This document shows, piece by piece, positions 10,135 to 19,103 of a stretch of 64,000 nucleotides of DNA. Each line of letters starts with the position of its first letter. Position 1 is the stretch's first letter. The notes under the pieces were generated by a model. That model did not search any database. It was given only the letters and a program-made list of their open reading frames with translations, and had not been told where the DNA came from. The DNA is from an uncultured Allomuricauda sp. (lineage in GTDB: Bacteria; Bacteroidota; Bacteroidia; Flavobacteriales; Flavobacteriaceae): NCBI RefSeq assembly GCF_947499585.1, contig NZ_CANMOO010000001.1, positions 1,488,001-1,552,000 of the forward strand, read 5' to 3'. Position numbers and translations under genes: made by a program.

Positions 10135-10429
10135 AAGAATGAAACCTGAAGTGTGGTTTCTGATATTAGAACTATTTATTTGGATTTGCATATGCTAGTA
10201 GCTCTAGGTCTTTCAACAACTCACAAACAACAATCTCATAGATACAAAAGACTTATTATTGTAATAATAGTATATACCATTATCTACTGTAGGCTCTTTT
10301 GGCAACCGTTATTCATCATACTTGAAGTAAACAGTTTTTTAAAATCATTGTTTTTGTTTTCTATATTCTTGTTAGCAAGAATCAACATTGGAGTGCAAAT
10401 TGACACCCCAATGCTGAAAAAACCACTTC
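10135..10429. other. intergenic region without a convincing gene
   Basis: Together with 9932-10093 this makes about 500 nt between xylB and the LRR lipoprotein. A 101-codon plus-strand frame (10153-10458) has no recognisable domain and runs into the 3' end of the LRR gene. An imperfect 9-bp hairpin at 10387-10412 (ATTGGAGTG / CACCCCAAT) lies just beyond the LRR stop but has no T-run on the minus strand. Confidence 0.5.
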
Positions 10430-11932
10430 CTAAGGGCAAGAGGCCCCAGGGTCCTTAATTAAAATAAGACTGGCATCGTCTAAATCACAAATTTCTTGTG
10501 GAATAACCGTTATTTGGTTTTCTTCTATATTTAATTCAACTAAACTGCCGAGCATACCCAATTCAGAGGGCAGTTCGGTAAGTAAGTTTTTTTGAAGTTT
10601 TAATGATAAAAGACTACTAAGGTTACCTATTTCTTTTGGGATAGCTGTCAATTGATTTTCATCTATGCGCAAATCAACCAGCTTGGTTAAATTCCCAATC
10701 TCATCTGGAACACTGGAAAGGTTGCAATATCCCAAGCTTAGATTTAAAAGTTCCGTAAGATTGCCTATTTCAATTGGAATAGATGCCAAATTACGGCTAC
10801 CATAAACAGAAAGACTTTTAAGCTTGGTAAGTGTGCCAATTTCCTCTGGTATTGCATTCAGGTCGTTGAATGTTAAATCTAATTCTATCAATTCAGTAAG
10901 ATTCCCAATTGTAGGTGGAATTTGAGTCAAATCGTTATTGTGGAATACCAAATACTCCATGGCGGATAGATTGCCTATTCCCACTGGCAATGCAGTAAGT
11001 TCGTTATCTATCATTCGTAGTGCCCTCAATTTATTCAAATTTCCTATTTCCTCAGGAATTGACTGTATACCATTACTATACAATTGCAGGGTAGTCATTT
11101 CTGTAAGATGTTGAATCAGGGGTGTGATTATTGCCATTTTTTCACCTCCTAAAGCTATAGCCGTTACCCTTCCATTTTCTACCGTAACACCTTCCCAAGT
11201 TTCTATACTTTCTGAAAAATCCCAACTTAAGGTGTTATCAGGATTTGCATTGTACCAAGCAATAAGAACATCCCTATCCGTAATTGCTGCATTCGTAACA
11301 GTAATTGTATACTCTTCTGTAGTTCCATCTACAGCAGTTACTGTATAGACTTTATCATTTGTGAAATCACCCACAACCTTATCTTTTGGATTTACCTTAG
11401 CACCAAATGATATGGTAAGTGTAGGTACCAATGCGGTCAAAGCTGTATTGTAAGGGAGCTCAGCTATAATGGTCTTATTGGTTTCATCAATTGTACCTGT
11501 TACATCTGCTGATAGCACACCATTTTCTTCTGCTAAAAAAGCAAAGGATGTAATTTCTTTTTCATCCGAATTTGGAACTGTTACCGTAACCGTATAATTG
11601 GAAGTAGATTCATCCTCGGCAGTTACCGTGTAAATAACAGGATTTGAAAAATCTTTTTCAACTTGACTATTAGGGCTTACTGTTGCCTTTTCAGAGATTT
11701 CAATAGTCGATTTTAGGCTAGTAACATCTATTACTTCTGAGAAAGCCAGAGTAATGGCCTTTTTTTCTTTATCTATAGTACCTTTAATATCTTCAGATAA
11801 GACAGCATTATCTTCCACTAAAAAAGAGAATGCTATAATTTCTTTTTCATCACTTACAGTTGCATCATCATCATTGGTGCAAGAGATTAAGGTCAGAAAT
11901 AAGGTGACTGTAAAAATTATTTTATTTTTCAT
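10430..11932 (-). CDS. leucine-rich-repeat lipoprotein with two DUF5018/cadherin-like repeats
   Basis: 500 aa. The lipobox LISC gives Cys18 and is followed by Asn/Asp-rich residues, suggesting a surface lipoprotein. Two similar beta-rich units (about 31-117 and 123-214) each end in YTVTA-D-TT-YTITVT and carry the repeated AFLAEENGVLS theme. A WYNANPDNTLSWDFSE linker follows. About ten LRRs of the bacterial type (L..IPEEIGNLT.L..L) run from about 270 to 480. A role in surface adhesion or ligand binding is inferred. No operon partner. Confidence 0.75.
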   Translation of the reverse strand: MKNKIIFTVTLFLTLISCTNDDDATVSDEKEIIAFSFLVEDNAVLSEDIKGTIDKEKKAITLAFSEVIDVTSLKSTIEISEKATVSPNSQVEKDFSNPVIYTVTAEDESTSNYTVTVTVPNSDEKEITSFAFLAEENGVLSADVTGTIDETNKTIIAELPYNTALTALVPTLTISFGAKVNPKDKVVGDFTNDKVYTVTAVDGTTEEYTITVTNAAITDRDVLIAWYNANPDNTLSWDFSESIETWEGVTVENGRVTAIALGGEKMAIITPLIQHLTEMTTLQLYSNGIQSIPEEIGNLNKLRALRMIDNELTALPVGIGNLSAMEYLVFHNNDLTQIPPTIGNLTELIELDLTFNDLNAIPEEIGTLTKLKSLSVYGSRNLASIPIEIGNLTELLNLSLGYCNLSSVPDEIGNLTKLVDLRIDENQLTAIPKEIGNLSSLLSLKLQKNLLTELPSELGMLGSLVELNIEENQITVIPQEICDLDDASLILIKDPGASCP

Positions 11933-12138
11933 GATTTGGGGGTTTTAAACGTTCACTTCAAACTAAACTAACATCAAAAATAATTAGTTCTTACCCAAAA
12001 GCATTTGTCAAAAAATCAATTTTTTTAGTATTAAAGTCTGTTGGAAACAACGGAGAAAACCATGTTTTGTAAGCCCCAAAAATTGAGTCACCTGATAAGT
12101 ACTCGTAGACCAATTAAAGACTTGCACTACTACTTTTG

Positions 12139-13059
12139 CTAAATACGAAAATACGAGGGGGGATGCCCATATGCTTTTTTAAAGACTTTACTAAAAACGC
12201 TTTGATCGCTAAAACCAAACAAATCTGATACTTCACTTACCGAAAAATCACCATTCTCAACATATTCCTTCGCTTTGGACAGTTTTAGTCTATTGATGTA
12301 TTGATGGGGCGTTTTTCCAAAAGCTTTTTTGAAAGAATCGTACAAATGAAATTTGGACAAAGAGGAAACATGGGATAATTGGTCCATAGATATTTGATTC
12401 TGAACATTGTCATGAATAAATTCATAAGCAATAAGTAACCTTTTTAGCGTCTCTTCTTTTGTAGAGAGCTTCTTTGCATCAATCTTATTGGTAATCTTGT
12501 TTCCTAATAACTGTTCTTTACATATGGATTGTAGTACTTCTATAGTAAGTTCTTCAGGGCATAAAAATTCATACCTGTATGTATTACTTTGATCATAAAT
12601 ATTTTTAAGTAGTTTCCCTGATGAATAGTAATCCGAGTTTAAAGGTTTTTCTAAAAAAGAAAATGACTCCTGACCAAAATGTGAAGGGTCATCCAATAAT
12701 TGCTGATTATGATCCTTCAAAAAATGAATACACTGACTGCTTAGACTGTTTGGTATCCCAAAACTCAAAACATCTATATAGTCATTGTTTTCATTTAAAT
12801 ATTCCCAACCTTCGTTCGGGTTCAATACAAGAAAGGAATTGTCCTTTGCCTTAAGCCTTGCATTTTTATGCTGAAACTCTCCATTGCCTTCCTTAAAAAA
12901 AATGACTGTCAAACAGTTTTCCAAAAACTCGTAGTGTTCAAAACGAGCTTTGTATCTCATTAAAAAACTTTCTTGTTGTGAATAATGAGGTGGGAGCTCA
13001 AATGCTTTCTTTTCAAAGTGATTGTAATATTTATCTTTAAACTTATTCTTCATTATCAA
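12139..13059 (-). CDS. AraC-family transcriptional regulator
   Basis: 306 aa; an in-frame ATG two codons in (13053) is an equally good start. The N-terminal ~190 residues are a probable sensor domain without a recognised ligand motif. The C-terminal ~100 residues hold two HTH motifs ending in the AraC signature VSEVSDLFGFSDQSVFSKVFKKAYGHPPSYFR. No adjacent co-oriented gene; its target is unknown. The 3' end is followed by about 200 nt of unannotated DNA before the LRR gene start. Confidence 0.85.
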   Translation of the reverse strand: MIMKNKFKDKYYNHFEKKAFELPPHYSQQESFLMRYKARFEHYEFLENCLTVIFFKEGNGEFQHKNARLKAKDNSFLVLNPNEGWEYLNENNDYIDVLSFGIPNSLSSQCIHFLKDHNQQLLDDPSHFGQESFSFLEKPLNSDYYSSGKLLKNIYDQSNTYRYEFLCPEELTIEVLQSICKEQLLGNKITNKIDAKKLSTKEETLKRLLIAYEFIHDNVQNQISMDQLSHVSSLSKFHLYDSFKKAFGKTPHQYINRLKLSKAKEYVENGDFSVSEVSDLFGFSDQSVFSKVFKKAYGHPPSYFRI

Positions 13060-13492
13060 TGCACATCTCTCCTTTATGAAGGCTTAAACATTAAAACAGT
13101 ATTTATCAAATTGGATATAAAAGATTCAAATGGTAGAAATAGTTGCGCGAAAAATATTTTGTTGCTTTTCAATATTAAAAACTTCAAGTAAACTTCATAT
13201 CCAACAAAATCATAAAATAAACTTTGCTTCCTTGATAGATTTTATTTTCTACTTTTAGGGTCTGTATATTAATTTTTACATATCAATTTTGTCTTTTCAG
13301 AAGACATTCTCCTAGTTAGAGTGAACATGTTATTGGGTTTTCCTAAATCTTGTGCAATAGGATAGCTATGTCCACTCTTTTGTAAATCACATCTTTTTTA
13401 AAAACACCAAAAGCGGTCGACAATTTAAATCGACCCTCTTTCGCATTGGCCCTTACTGGCTTTATGATGTGGGAGGTAATTACTTCAATAGA
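13060..13492. other. divergent intergenic region, AraC gene and methyltransferase gene
   Basis: About 430 nt without a convincing gene. A 6-bp hairpin GGTCGA (13415-13420) / TCGACC (13430-13435) with a 9-nt loop lies 60 nt before the methyltransferase start. A GGGAGG stretch at 13471-13476 precedes the chosen ATG by 16 nt. No Crp-type dyad of the kind found further right is present. Confidence 0.45.
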
Positions 13493-14317
13493 ATGCAAAA
13501 AAAACAATTGATAAGTAGGGATATAGAAATCTTTTACAATAAGGCTTCAGAAGAAACCAGACTGGACAAAGGAATGGGAATATTCGAGTTCGAAAGAATT
13601 AAAGTGCTAATTGATAAATATTTACCATTTCAATCGGCTAAAATAATAGATGTGGGTGGCGGTACTGGTAAATATGCCGAGTGGCTCTCCCAAAAAGGTC
13701 ATTCGGTTTTTCTGGTGGATCCTGTTCCCAAACATATTGACCAAGCCATGGCAAGAGCCAATAAATTGAAAAACAAGTTTAGTGCTCATCTAGGAGAAGC
13801 GAGAGCGCTAAGTTTTCCTAATAATTTTGCCGATGTTGTGATTTTACACGGCCCTCTTTACCATTTACAAAGCAAACGTGATAGAGAAAAAGCCATCAAA
13901 GAAGCCAAAAGAGTTACGAAATCGAGAGGTGTTATTTTAGGGTTTTCAATTAATTATACAGCATCGACCCTAGTTGGTCTGTTGCAGGGGTTAATTCACA
14001 AAAAAACGTTTTTTGAAATGTGCAAAGAAGAGCTTACGACCGGGGTACATAATCCTCCAAATGATTTTCCATGGCTTCTTGCCGAAGCCTATTACCATAA
14101 ACCTGAAGAACTAAAAGAAGAATTTCAAGGACAGGATTTGATTTATTTAAACACCTATGCCATTGAAGGTATTGCTTGGTTAGATAAGAATTATTTCACA
14201 AGTATGTCGAATGAAAGGACTAAAAAAACACTAATGGATTTGATAGACATTACTGAGAATGACACTAATCTCCTAGCCTTTAGCCCGCATATGATGATAG
14301 CCTCAAAAAAGCAGTAA
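13493..14317 (+). CDS. class I SAM-dependent methyltransferase (Methyltransf_11-like)
   Basis: 274 aa from the ATG at 13493; a GTG at 13469 would add 8 residues but lies on top of the only purine-rich site. Motif I IIDVGGGTGKYAEWL and the following LVDPVPKHI loop define the Rossmann SAM-binding fold, and VVILHGPLYHL fits motif IV/V. The substrate is unknown; small-molecule methylation is typical. A strong terminator follows at 14331-14377, so the gene is monocistronic. Confidence 0.8.
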   Translation: MQKKQLISRDIEIFYNKASEETRLDKGMGIFEFERIKVLIDKYLPFQSAKIIDVGGGTGKYAEWLSQKGHSVFLVDPVPKHIDQAMARANKLKNKFSAHLGEARALSFPNNFADVVILHGPLYHLQSKRDREKAIKEAKRVTKSRGVILGFSINYTASTLVGLLQGLIHKKTFFEMCKEELTTGVHNPPNDFPWLLAEAYYHKPEELKEEFQGQDLIYLNTYAIEGIAWLDKNYFTSMSNERTKKTLMDLIDITENDTNLLAFSPHMMIASKKQ

Positions 14318-14330
14318 GTAGTATATCTAT

Positions 14331-14377
14331 AAAAGCAATAGTGGTCCAAAATTAATCTTGGCCATTATTGCTTTTTT
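14331..14377 (+). terminator. rho-independent terminator of the methyltransferase gene
   Basis: Stem AAAAGCAATA / TATTGCTTTT extended by TGG/CCA and CCAA/TTGG with one bulge, followed by a run of six T. It begins 14 nt after the stop codon. Confidence 0.85.
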
Positions 14378-14415
14378 CTAATTTATACTAGATTAAGATG
14401 GACTTAAGTTGAAAT

Positions 14416-14458
14416 TGATTTTTATCATTTTCTAAACAAAAGTGAGAGTATATTTTAG
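14416..14458 (+). promoter_or_regulatory. Crp-type dyad + -7 box, promoter of MBL-fold lipoprotein
   Basis: Dyad TGATTTTTATCA (14416-14427), then 23 nt, then box TATTTTAG (14451-14458; 5 of 6 fixed positions of TAnnTTTG). Expected start near 14463, with the GTG start codon at 14486. One of 14 sites with the same geometry. Confidence 0.65.
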
Positions 14459-14485
14459 CTGTCTACTTCCTCAAATTTAAAAATC

Positions 14486-15295
14486 GTGGATTGGTCGAAA
14501 TCAAAAATAAGAACGACGGTTTTAGCATATATCTACTTGCTGGCCGTAACAATTCAAAGCTGTACTATGGTAAACGTATCTGTTAGCAACAAAAGAAATC
14601 CTGCTCTCCAAACTTTGGAATTTGGTAAAAACCTGAAGGTTACCACTTGGGGAGCCATAAAGGTGAACAAAGCCGACTTTTTTCCTTCTAGTTTTCAAAT
14701 CCTATCTAAAGGAACTGTACTATACATAGATCCTGTAGAAACGGACATTTCAGAAAAGGCCGATTATATATTCATTACTCATGCACATCCCGATCATTTT
14801 TCTATAAAAACGATTGAGAAAATCGTTAAACCAGAAACTATTATCATATGTCCTAAAAGTGTTTCAAAAAAACTATTTAAAAAAGATTACAACATAAAGG
14901 AGGTGGGGCCAGGACAACTTGTTGATTTGGCGGGTATCCAATGTAAATCAGTGCATGCGTATAACACCAAAAATGTTTTTCTATGGATAAAGGCGCATCC
15001 TAAATCAAAACAAAATGTAGGTTATATCTTAACACTTACAGATAATACCAGAATTTACCATACCGGAGATACAGACTACATTCCTGAAATGGAAGATATC
15101 AATGATATTGATATTGTCATGGTGCCTATTGGAGGAGACAATCTGACCATGAATATTACTGAGGCAGCAAAAATGGTGAATAGAATAAGGCCCCAAATTG
15201 CTATACCCATGCATTATGAGCTTAAAAACAAAGCTCTTTTACCACAATTCCGCAACTTGGTAAATGACGAGATAAAAGTTAAATCCTTGGAATAG
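14486..15295 (+). CDS. MBL-fold metallo-hydrolase lipoprotein (UlaG/UPF0173-like)
   Basis: 269 aa from a GTG start. A hydrophobic N-terminus ends in a lipobox-like IQSC (Cys26), so the enzyme should be exported and lipid-anchored, which is unusual for this mostly cytosolic branch. HAHPDHF supplies the His-x-His-x-Asp-His zinc site; YHTGDTDY and the late MHYEL His fit the remaining ligands. The reaction is unknown (phosphodiester or lactone hydrolysis are family options). Preceded by a Crp-type dyad promoter at 14416-14458. Confidence 0.75.
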   Translation: MDWSKSKIRTTVLAYIYLLAVTIQSCTMVNVSVSNKRNPALQTLEFGKNLKVTTWGAIKVNKADFFPSSFQILSKGTVLYIDPVETDISEKADYIFITHAHPDHFSIKTIEKIVKPETIIICPKSVSKKLFKKDYNIKEVGPGQLVDLAGIQCKSVHAYNTKNVFLWIKAHPKSKQNVGYILTLTDNTRIYHTGDTDYIPEMEDINDIDIVMVPIGGDNLTMNITEAAKMVNRIRPQIAIPMHYELKNKALLPQFRNLVNDEIKVKSLE

Positions 15296-15357
15296 ATTTA
15301 GTTTAATCCACTTAAACTAGCTATTTAACAAGCAGTAATATGAAATATTCTTTAGAA

Positions 15358-15498
15358 TTATTCAGCCTGTAAACTTTTTATAGGGTTCTCATTTGCAACT
15401 TTGATTGCTTGATATCCTACGGTTGCCAAGGCAACCAACATTGTTCCCATACCGCTCATTACAAAAACAGACCAAGAAATATTGATATGGTAAGTACA
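15358..15498 (-). pseudogene. C-terminal remnant of an FtsX/MacB-type ABC permease
   Basis: Read on the minus strand, 46 codons end at TAA (15358-15360) and contain HINISWSVFVMSG, LVALATVGYQAIK and NENPIKSLQAE. This is the last membrane helix and C-terminal tail typical of Bacteroidota FtsX-family permeases. An in-frame TAA at 15499-15501 closes the frame upstream, and no start codon or permease body precedes it. The adjacent upstream sequence lacks a long permease-like frame, so the gene is a decayed remnant of a deleted ABC operon. Confidence 0.75.
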
Positions 15499-15698
15499 TT
15501 ATCATAAACTTTCCAAGGTTTGATGAAAAGCGAACGTTAAAAACATTATGTGGTCGTTTCTTTTTCCTCATAATGTTGTAATTAATCAATAGTAATACTA
15601 TCATAAAACAATAGTTTAACTATTAATTGTGAATAGTAATAGTATTAATCTAAACTAAGTGATCTAATTTCACCATGTACAATTTAAATATCATGGTT

Positions 15699-16448
15699 AT
15701 GAAAACAATTTGGAGTACCACAAGTATTTTTTTAGCATTGACAACATTGGGTTTTTCGCAAACAAACTATAGTTTCGAAACTTCCAATGAAACTATAGAA
15801 ATTGATAGAAGCCGTATTTTAGTGGAGAGTGTATTGACCAAGGAAGAACAAGCGGCACTTACACCTGAAGGTGTCTACAATAGTTTGGCTGCCGGTAATG
15901 AAAGATTTGTTAGGAGTGACCTAACAGCAAGGGACCATTCCATACAGATACGGGAAAGTGCCAATGCCCAATACCCCAAGGCCATTGTACTTTCGTGTGT
16001 TGATAGTAGAATTCCGGTAGAAGATGTATTCGATAAGGGAATAGGCGACATTTTTGTTGCACGGGTTGCAGGTAATTTTATCAATGACGATATACTTGGA
16101 AGCATGGAATTTGCCACTAAGGTAGCCGGAGCAAAACTCATTCTGGTATTGGGACATGAGAATTGCGGGGCCATTCATTCAGCCATTGATGGTGCCAAAT
16201 TAGGACATGTCACCAAAATGCTCAAAAATATCCAGCCAGCAATTGAACGATCCACCAAGTCTGAAGGGCCAAAATCATCCAAAAACAGATTGTTCGTTCA
16301 CGAGGTGAGTGAGAACAATGTTCGACATGCCATGGAAATGATAGTCGAGGAGAGTGATCTGTTAAGAACAATGCTGGAAAAAGGAGAGATTGGTATTAAA
16401 GGAGCTGTTTATGATATGGATACCGGAGTGGTGAACTTTGTCAAATAG
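15699..16448 (+). CDS. exported beta-class carbonic anhydrase
   Basis: 249 aa from the ATG at 15699, which begins a clean signal peptide (KTIWSTTSIFLALTTLGFSQ); the upstream ATG at 15675 would add 8 residues. It hydrates CO2 in the periplasm. The zinc and catalytic residues Cys100, Asp102 and Arg104 (SCVDSR) and His153/Cys156 (GHENC) are all present. Most beta-CAs are cytosolic, so the signal peptide is notable but known in this group. Followed by a strong terminator. No convincing Crp-type dyad promoter upstream. Confidence 0.93.
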   Translation: MKTIWSTTSIFLALTTLGFSQTNYSFETSNETIEIDRSRILVESVLTKEEQAALTPEGVYNSLAAGNERFVRSDLTARDHSIQIRESANAQYPKAIVLSCVDSRIPVEDVFDKGIGDIFVARVAGNFINDDILGSMEFATKVAGAKLILVLGHENCGAIHSAIDGAKLGHVTKMLKNIQPAIERSTKSEGPKSSKNRLFVHEVSENNVRHAMEMIVEESDLLRTMLEKGEIGIKGAVYDMDTGVVNFVK

Positions 16449-16464
16449 TCTTTTGACTTAATCT

Positions 16465-16506
16465 AAAACATGGTTCAGGATGGTATCTTGGACCATGTTT
16501 TTTTTA
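16465..16506 (+). terminator. terminator of the carbonic anhydrase gene
   Basis: Stem AAACATGGT / ACCATGTTT extended inward by five further pairs including two G-T wobbles, followed by eight T. It starts 17 nt after the stop. Confidence 0.88.
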
Positions 16507-16737
16507 AAAGATGTGTTGATATCATTAAAACATTTTAAAAAAGTAGATTGAACCAACCATTCAGCGAGATTTAGTTTAATAATATGAACAATTTTTAGGA
16601 TTACTTTGATCTTAGCTTCAAATACATCTCCTATTTAAAAACAAGTTATTTTCTAATTCCGTTAAGATTTAATTACATGTTCTTTAAGAAAGAACGAAGA
16701 ATGAAAGTATAGCTTTACGCAGTTACATCAATCGCGT

Positions 16738-17580
16738 ATGAAAATAAAACTACGATTCTTAACTCTCATTTTAGTACTACTCTTTTCCTTTTCGTATTCT
16801 GGGTTTGGTCAAGAAACGATTGTGACCTTAAATGGAAAAGTTAAGAGTTCGAGCAATGACGTCTCAGACGTATTGGTGGTTAACCTAAGCTCACAAAAAT
16901 CCACAATTACCAATAATGAGGGAGCTTTTTCTATTGAAGCCAAATTAAACGACTCCATACAATTTACTGCTGTTCAATACTTGACCAAAAAAATTATGGT
17001 TACAAATACCATTTTAAACACCTCTTTGATGCTCATTCATTTAGTGGATAATATCGTTAAATTAGATGAGGTAACTGTTATGCCCTATAGTTTATCAGGA
17101 AACATTGACCTTGATATTAAAAGAATCGGTAACGGCCCCGTTACAACTGCATCATCCTTAAAACTGCCCAATTCAAATGTTCAAGTTATCACTCATAAGG
17201 AAAGACTGCTTTTAGAGGCAGATAGAGGAAAATTTATCAAAGGGGGCATTCAATTGGATACTCTTTTCTTTTTCCCCATTGTTGGTCTTTACATGAATCT
17301 AAATGTGCACAAAACGCTCAACTACATTTCTGGAAGGACAAAGAAACTGAAAGAAATTGTATCTGTAGATGAGGACATTAAAATGGAAAAAAAAATCATC
17401 AGTATGTTCTCAAAAAAAACCATATCGGAAGAATCTGGAATCCCTCTTGAAAATATTGATGGCTTTCTTACTTTTTGTATCTCACAAGAAGACTTTTCTA
17501 ACCTATCCAGTGCGGGGAATTCCTTTGAAGTTTGGAAATACCTTATGGCCAAAAGTGAAGAGTTCAAAAGAAACCAATAG
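16738..17580 (+). CDS. exported protein with CarboxypepD_reg-like domain
   Basis: 280 aa. A signal peptide (to about residue 24, FSYSGFGQ) is followed by a beta-sandwich of the carboxypeptidase-regulatory-like type (about 30-105): LNGKVKSSSNDVSDVLVVN, then ITNNEGAFSIEAKLNDSIQFTAVQY. Unlike SusC proteins it lacks a plug and barrel. The remaining ~170 residues have no recognised domain. Function unknown; soluble proteins of this kind are common in Bacteroidota envelopes. No dyad promoter. Confidence 0.7.
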   Translation: MKIKLRFLTLILVLLFSFSYSGFGQETIVTLNGKVKSSSNDVSDVLVVNLSSQKSTITNNEGAFSIEAKLNDSIQFTAVQYLTKKIMVTNTILNTSLMLIHLVDNIVKLDEVTVMPYSLSGNIDLDIKRIGNGPVTTASSLKLPNSNVQVITHKERLLLEADRGKFIKGGIQLDTLFFFPIVGLYMNLNVHKTLNYISGRTKKLKEIVSVDEDIKMEKKIISMFSKKTISEESGIPLENIDGFLTFCISQEDFSNLSSAGNSFEVWKYLMAKSEEFKRNQ

Positions 17581-17631
17581 TTTTAGAAAAACTGCTTTTT
17601 ACTTAGTTTTTTCATCCTCCCTTTTTCAAAC

Positions 17632-17674
17632 TGATTTAAATCAAAAGCTCAACGATCAACAGTTCATATCTTTG
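17632..17674 (+). promoter_or_regulatory. cls: Crp-type dyad + -7 box, promoter of cardiolipin synthase
   Basis: The perfect palindrome TGATTTAAATCA (17632-17643) is followed after 23 nt by TATCTTTG (17667-17674), an exact match to TAnnTTTG. The expected transcription start near 17679 lies downstream of the TTG at 17676, so translation should begin at the ATG at 17697. Model member of the 14-site set. Confidence 0.78.
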
Positions 17675-17696
17675 CTTGAAGTTGTTTTTCCCACTA

Positions 17697-19103
17697 ATGT
17701 TATTTATCGCCATAATAATTATTTACTTTATACTAGCGCTAGTCTTGGTCATTGGACTACTGCTAAACGGTGTTAGACCAAGTAAGACCTTAGCATGGCT
17801 TTTAGCAATTTTCACTATACCAATTGGTGGTGTTTTACTATATCTATTGCTTGGCAGGAATCGAAGAAAAAACAAGCTTTTCAATTTAAAAAGCGATCAT
17901 TTAACTGATATACATTCCCCGTTAAATCAAGAATCGGTTAAGCGGCATAATGACAATAGAAAAATCATAAAACTTATTAGTAAAACCAGTAGCTACCCTT
18001 TAACGCATCAAAATCAAGTAAAGATTCTTAAGGATGGAAAAGAAACCTTTGAATCTATATTTTCAGCCTTAGAAAATGCCAAACATCATATACACATCCA
18101 ATATTATATTTATGAAGATGGAATACTAGCAAATAAATTGTTGCAACTATTTAAAAAAAAGGTAGAAGAAGGGGTTAAGATTCGTCTTTTATATGATGGT
18201 ATTGGCAGCTATTCATTAAGCAAAAAACATATCAAAAACCTTCAGAAAATTGGTGTTGAAGTACATCAGTTTCTACCCTTTAGATTTGGAAGGCTTTTAT
18301 CATCAATAAATTATAGGAACCATAGAAAAATCATTGTAATAGATGGTTACGTGGGATTTACAGGCGGCATCAATGTCTCTGATAAATACCTTATTGGTGA
18401 TGAAGCTTTAGGAAATTGGCATGATATCCATTCAAGAATACAAGGAAAAGCAGCTAATTATTTAGATAGGATTTTTGTTGCGGATTGGTGTTTGGTAGGT
18501 GGTGAAAAGGTAGAATCTCTAAAACATTCCAAGACAATATCAACAGAAAAAAACGGCATGGAAGTACAAATAGTCCCCAGTGGACCTGATGATGACTTCG
18601 CCACAATGGAACAGGTTTATTTTTCCATTATAAACAATGCAGAGAAGTACGTCTATATTATCAATCCTTATATCATTCCCAATCATGCAATTCTGCAAAG
18701 TTTACAGACCGCGGCCTTGAGCGGTATAGATGTGCGGATATTGATGTCTACAAGTACCGATATAAAAGTGGTTGATTGGTGCGTTAGGGCATATTTTGAA
18801 TCTTATTTAAAAGCGGGTATAAAACTCTATTTATATCCTGATGGTTTTTTACACAGTAAAGTGGTAATCAGTGATGACCAGATTGTAAGCGTGGGAACAG
18901 CCAATCTTGATGAACGAAGTTTACAGCAAAACTATGAGGTCAATGCCATTATTTATAATAATGAGCTATGCAGGAATATGAAAGAAGATTTTCTGATGGA
19001 TTGTTCCAAATCTATCTTACTTGATCTAGAAACACATCAAAAAAGGCCCTGGTCTACAAAGATTCTTGAAGGGTCAGCAAAATTATTGAGCCCTTTATTA
19101 TGA
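17697..19103 (+). CDS. cls: cardiolipin synthase (phospholipase D family)
   Basis: 468 aa from the ATG at 17697; a TTG at 17676 would lie upstream of the predicted transcription start. Two N-terminal membrane helices (about 1-30 and 33-55) precede two PLD domains. Their HKD motifs are visible as NHRKIIVIDG with GGINV after it, and LHSKVVISDD with GTANLDERS. The enzyme joins phosphatidylglycerol molecules into cardiolipin at the inner membrane. It is driven by a class II-type dyad promoter and ends convergently, overlapping the dehydrogenase 3' end by 6 nt. Confidence 0.93.
   Translation: MLFIAIIIIYFILALVLVIGLLLNGVRPSKTLAWLLAIFTIPIGGVLLYLLLGRNRRKNKLFNLKSDHLTDIHSPLNQESVKRHNDNRKIIKLISKTSSYPLTHQNQVKILKDGKETFESIFSALENAKHHIHIQYYIYEDGILANKLLQLFKKKVEEGVKIRLLYDGIGSYSLSKKHIKNLQKIGVEVHQFLPFRFGRLLSSINYRNHRKIIVIDGYVGFTGGINVSDKYLIGDEALGNWHDIHSRIQGKAANYLDRIFVADWCLVGGEKVESLKHSKTISTEKNGMEVQIVPSGPDDDFATMEQVYFSIINNAEKYVYIINPYIIPNHAILQSLQTAALSGIDVRILMSTSTDIKVVDWCVRAYFESYLKAGIKLYLYPDGFLHSKVVISDDQIVSVGTANLDERSLQQNYEVNAIIYNNELCRNMKEDFLMDCSKSILLDLETHQKRPWSTKILEGSAKLLSPLL

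Noticed and set aside
10153..10458. 101-codon plus-strand frame between xylB and the LRR gene
   Set aside because: Low-complexity hydrophobic stretch, no domain, runs into the LRR gene 3' end on the other strand, no promoter box at its start.
13405..13440. Hairpin GGTCGA/TCGACC before the methyltransferase as a riboswitch
   Set aside because: A single 6-bp stem without the conserved core of any SAM riboswitch class; no further stems found.
15389..15604. 71-codon minus-strand frame near the permease remnant
   Set aside because: It is another frame over the decayed permease end; the recognisable permease tail is in the neighbouring frame.
15657..15671. GTGATCTAATTTCAC upstream of carbonic anhydrase as an operator of the stress set
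   Set aside because: Half-sites are spaced GTGA-N7-TCAC, so not TGA-N6-TCA, and no -7 box starts 23 nt after it.
16612..16629. TTTGATCTTAGCTTCAAA upstream of the 280-aa exported protein
   Set aside because: TGA-N8-TCA spacing differs from the 14-site set and no box follows at the set distance.
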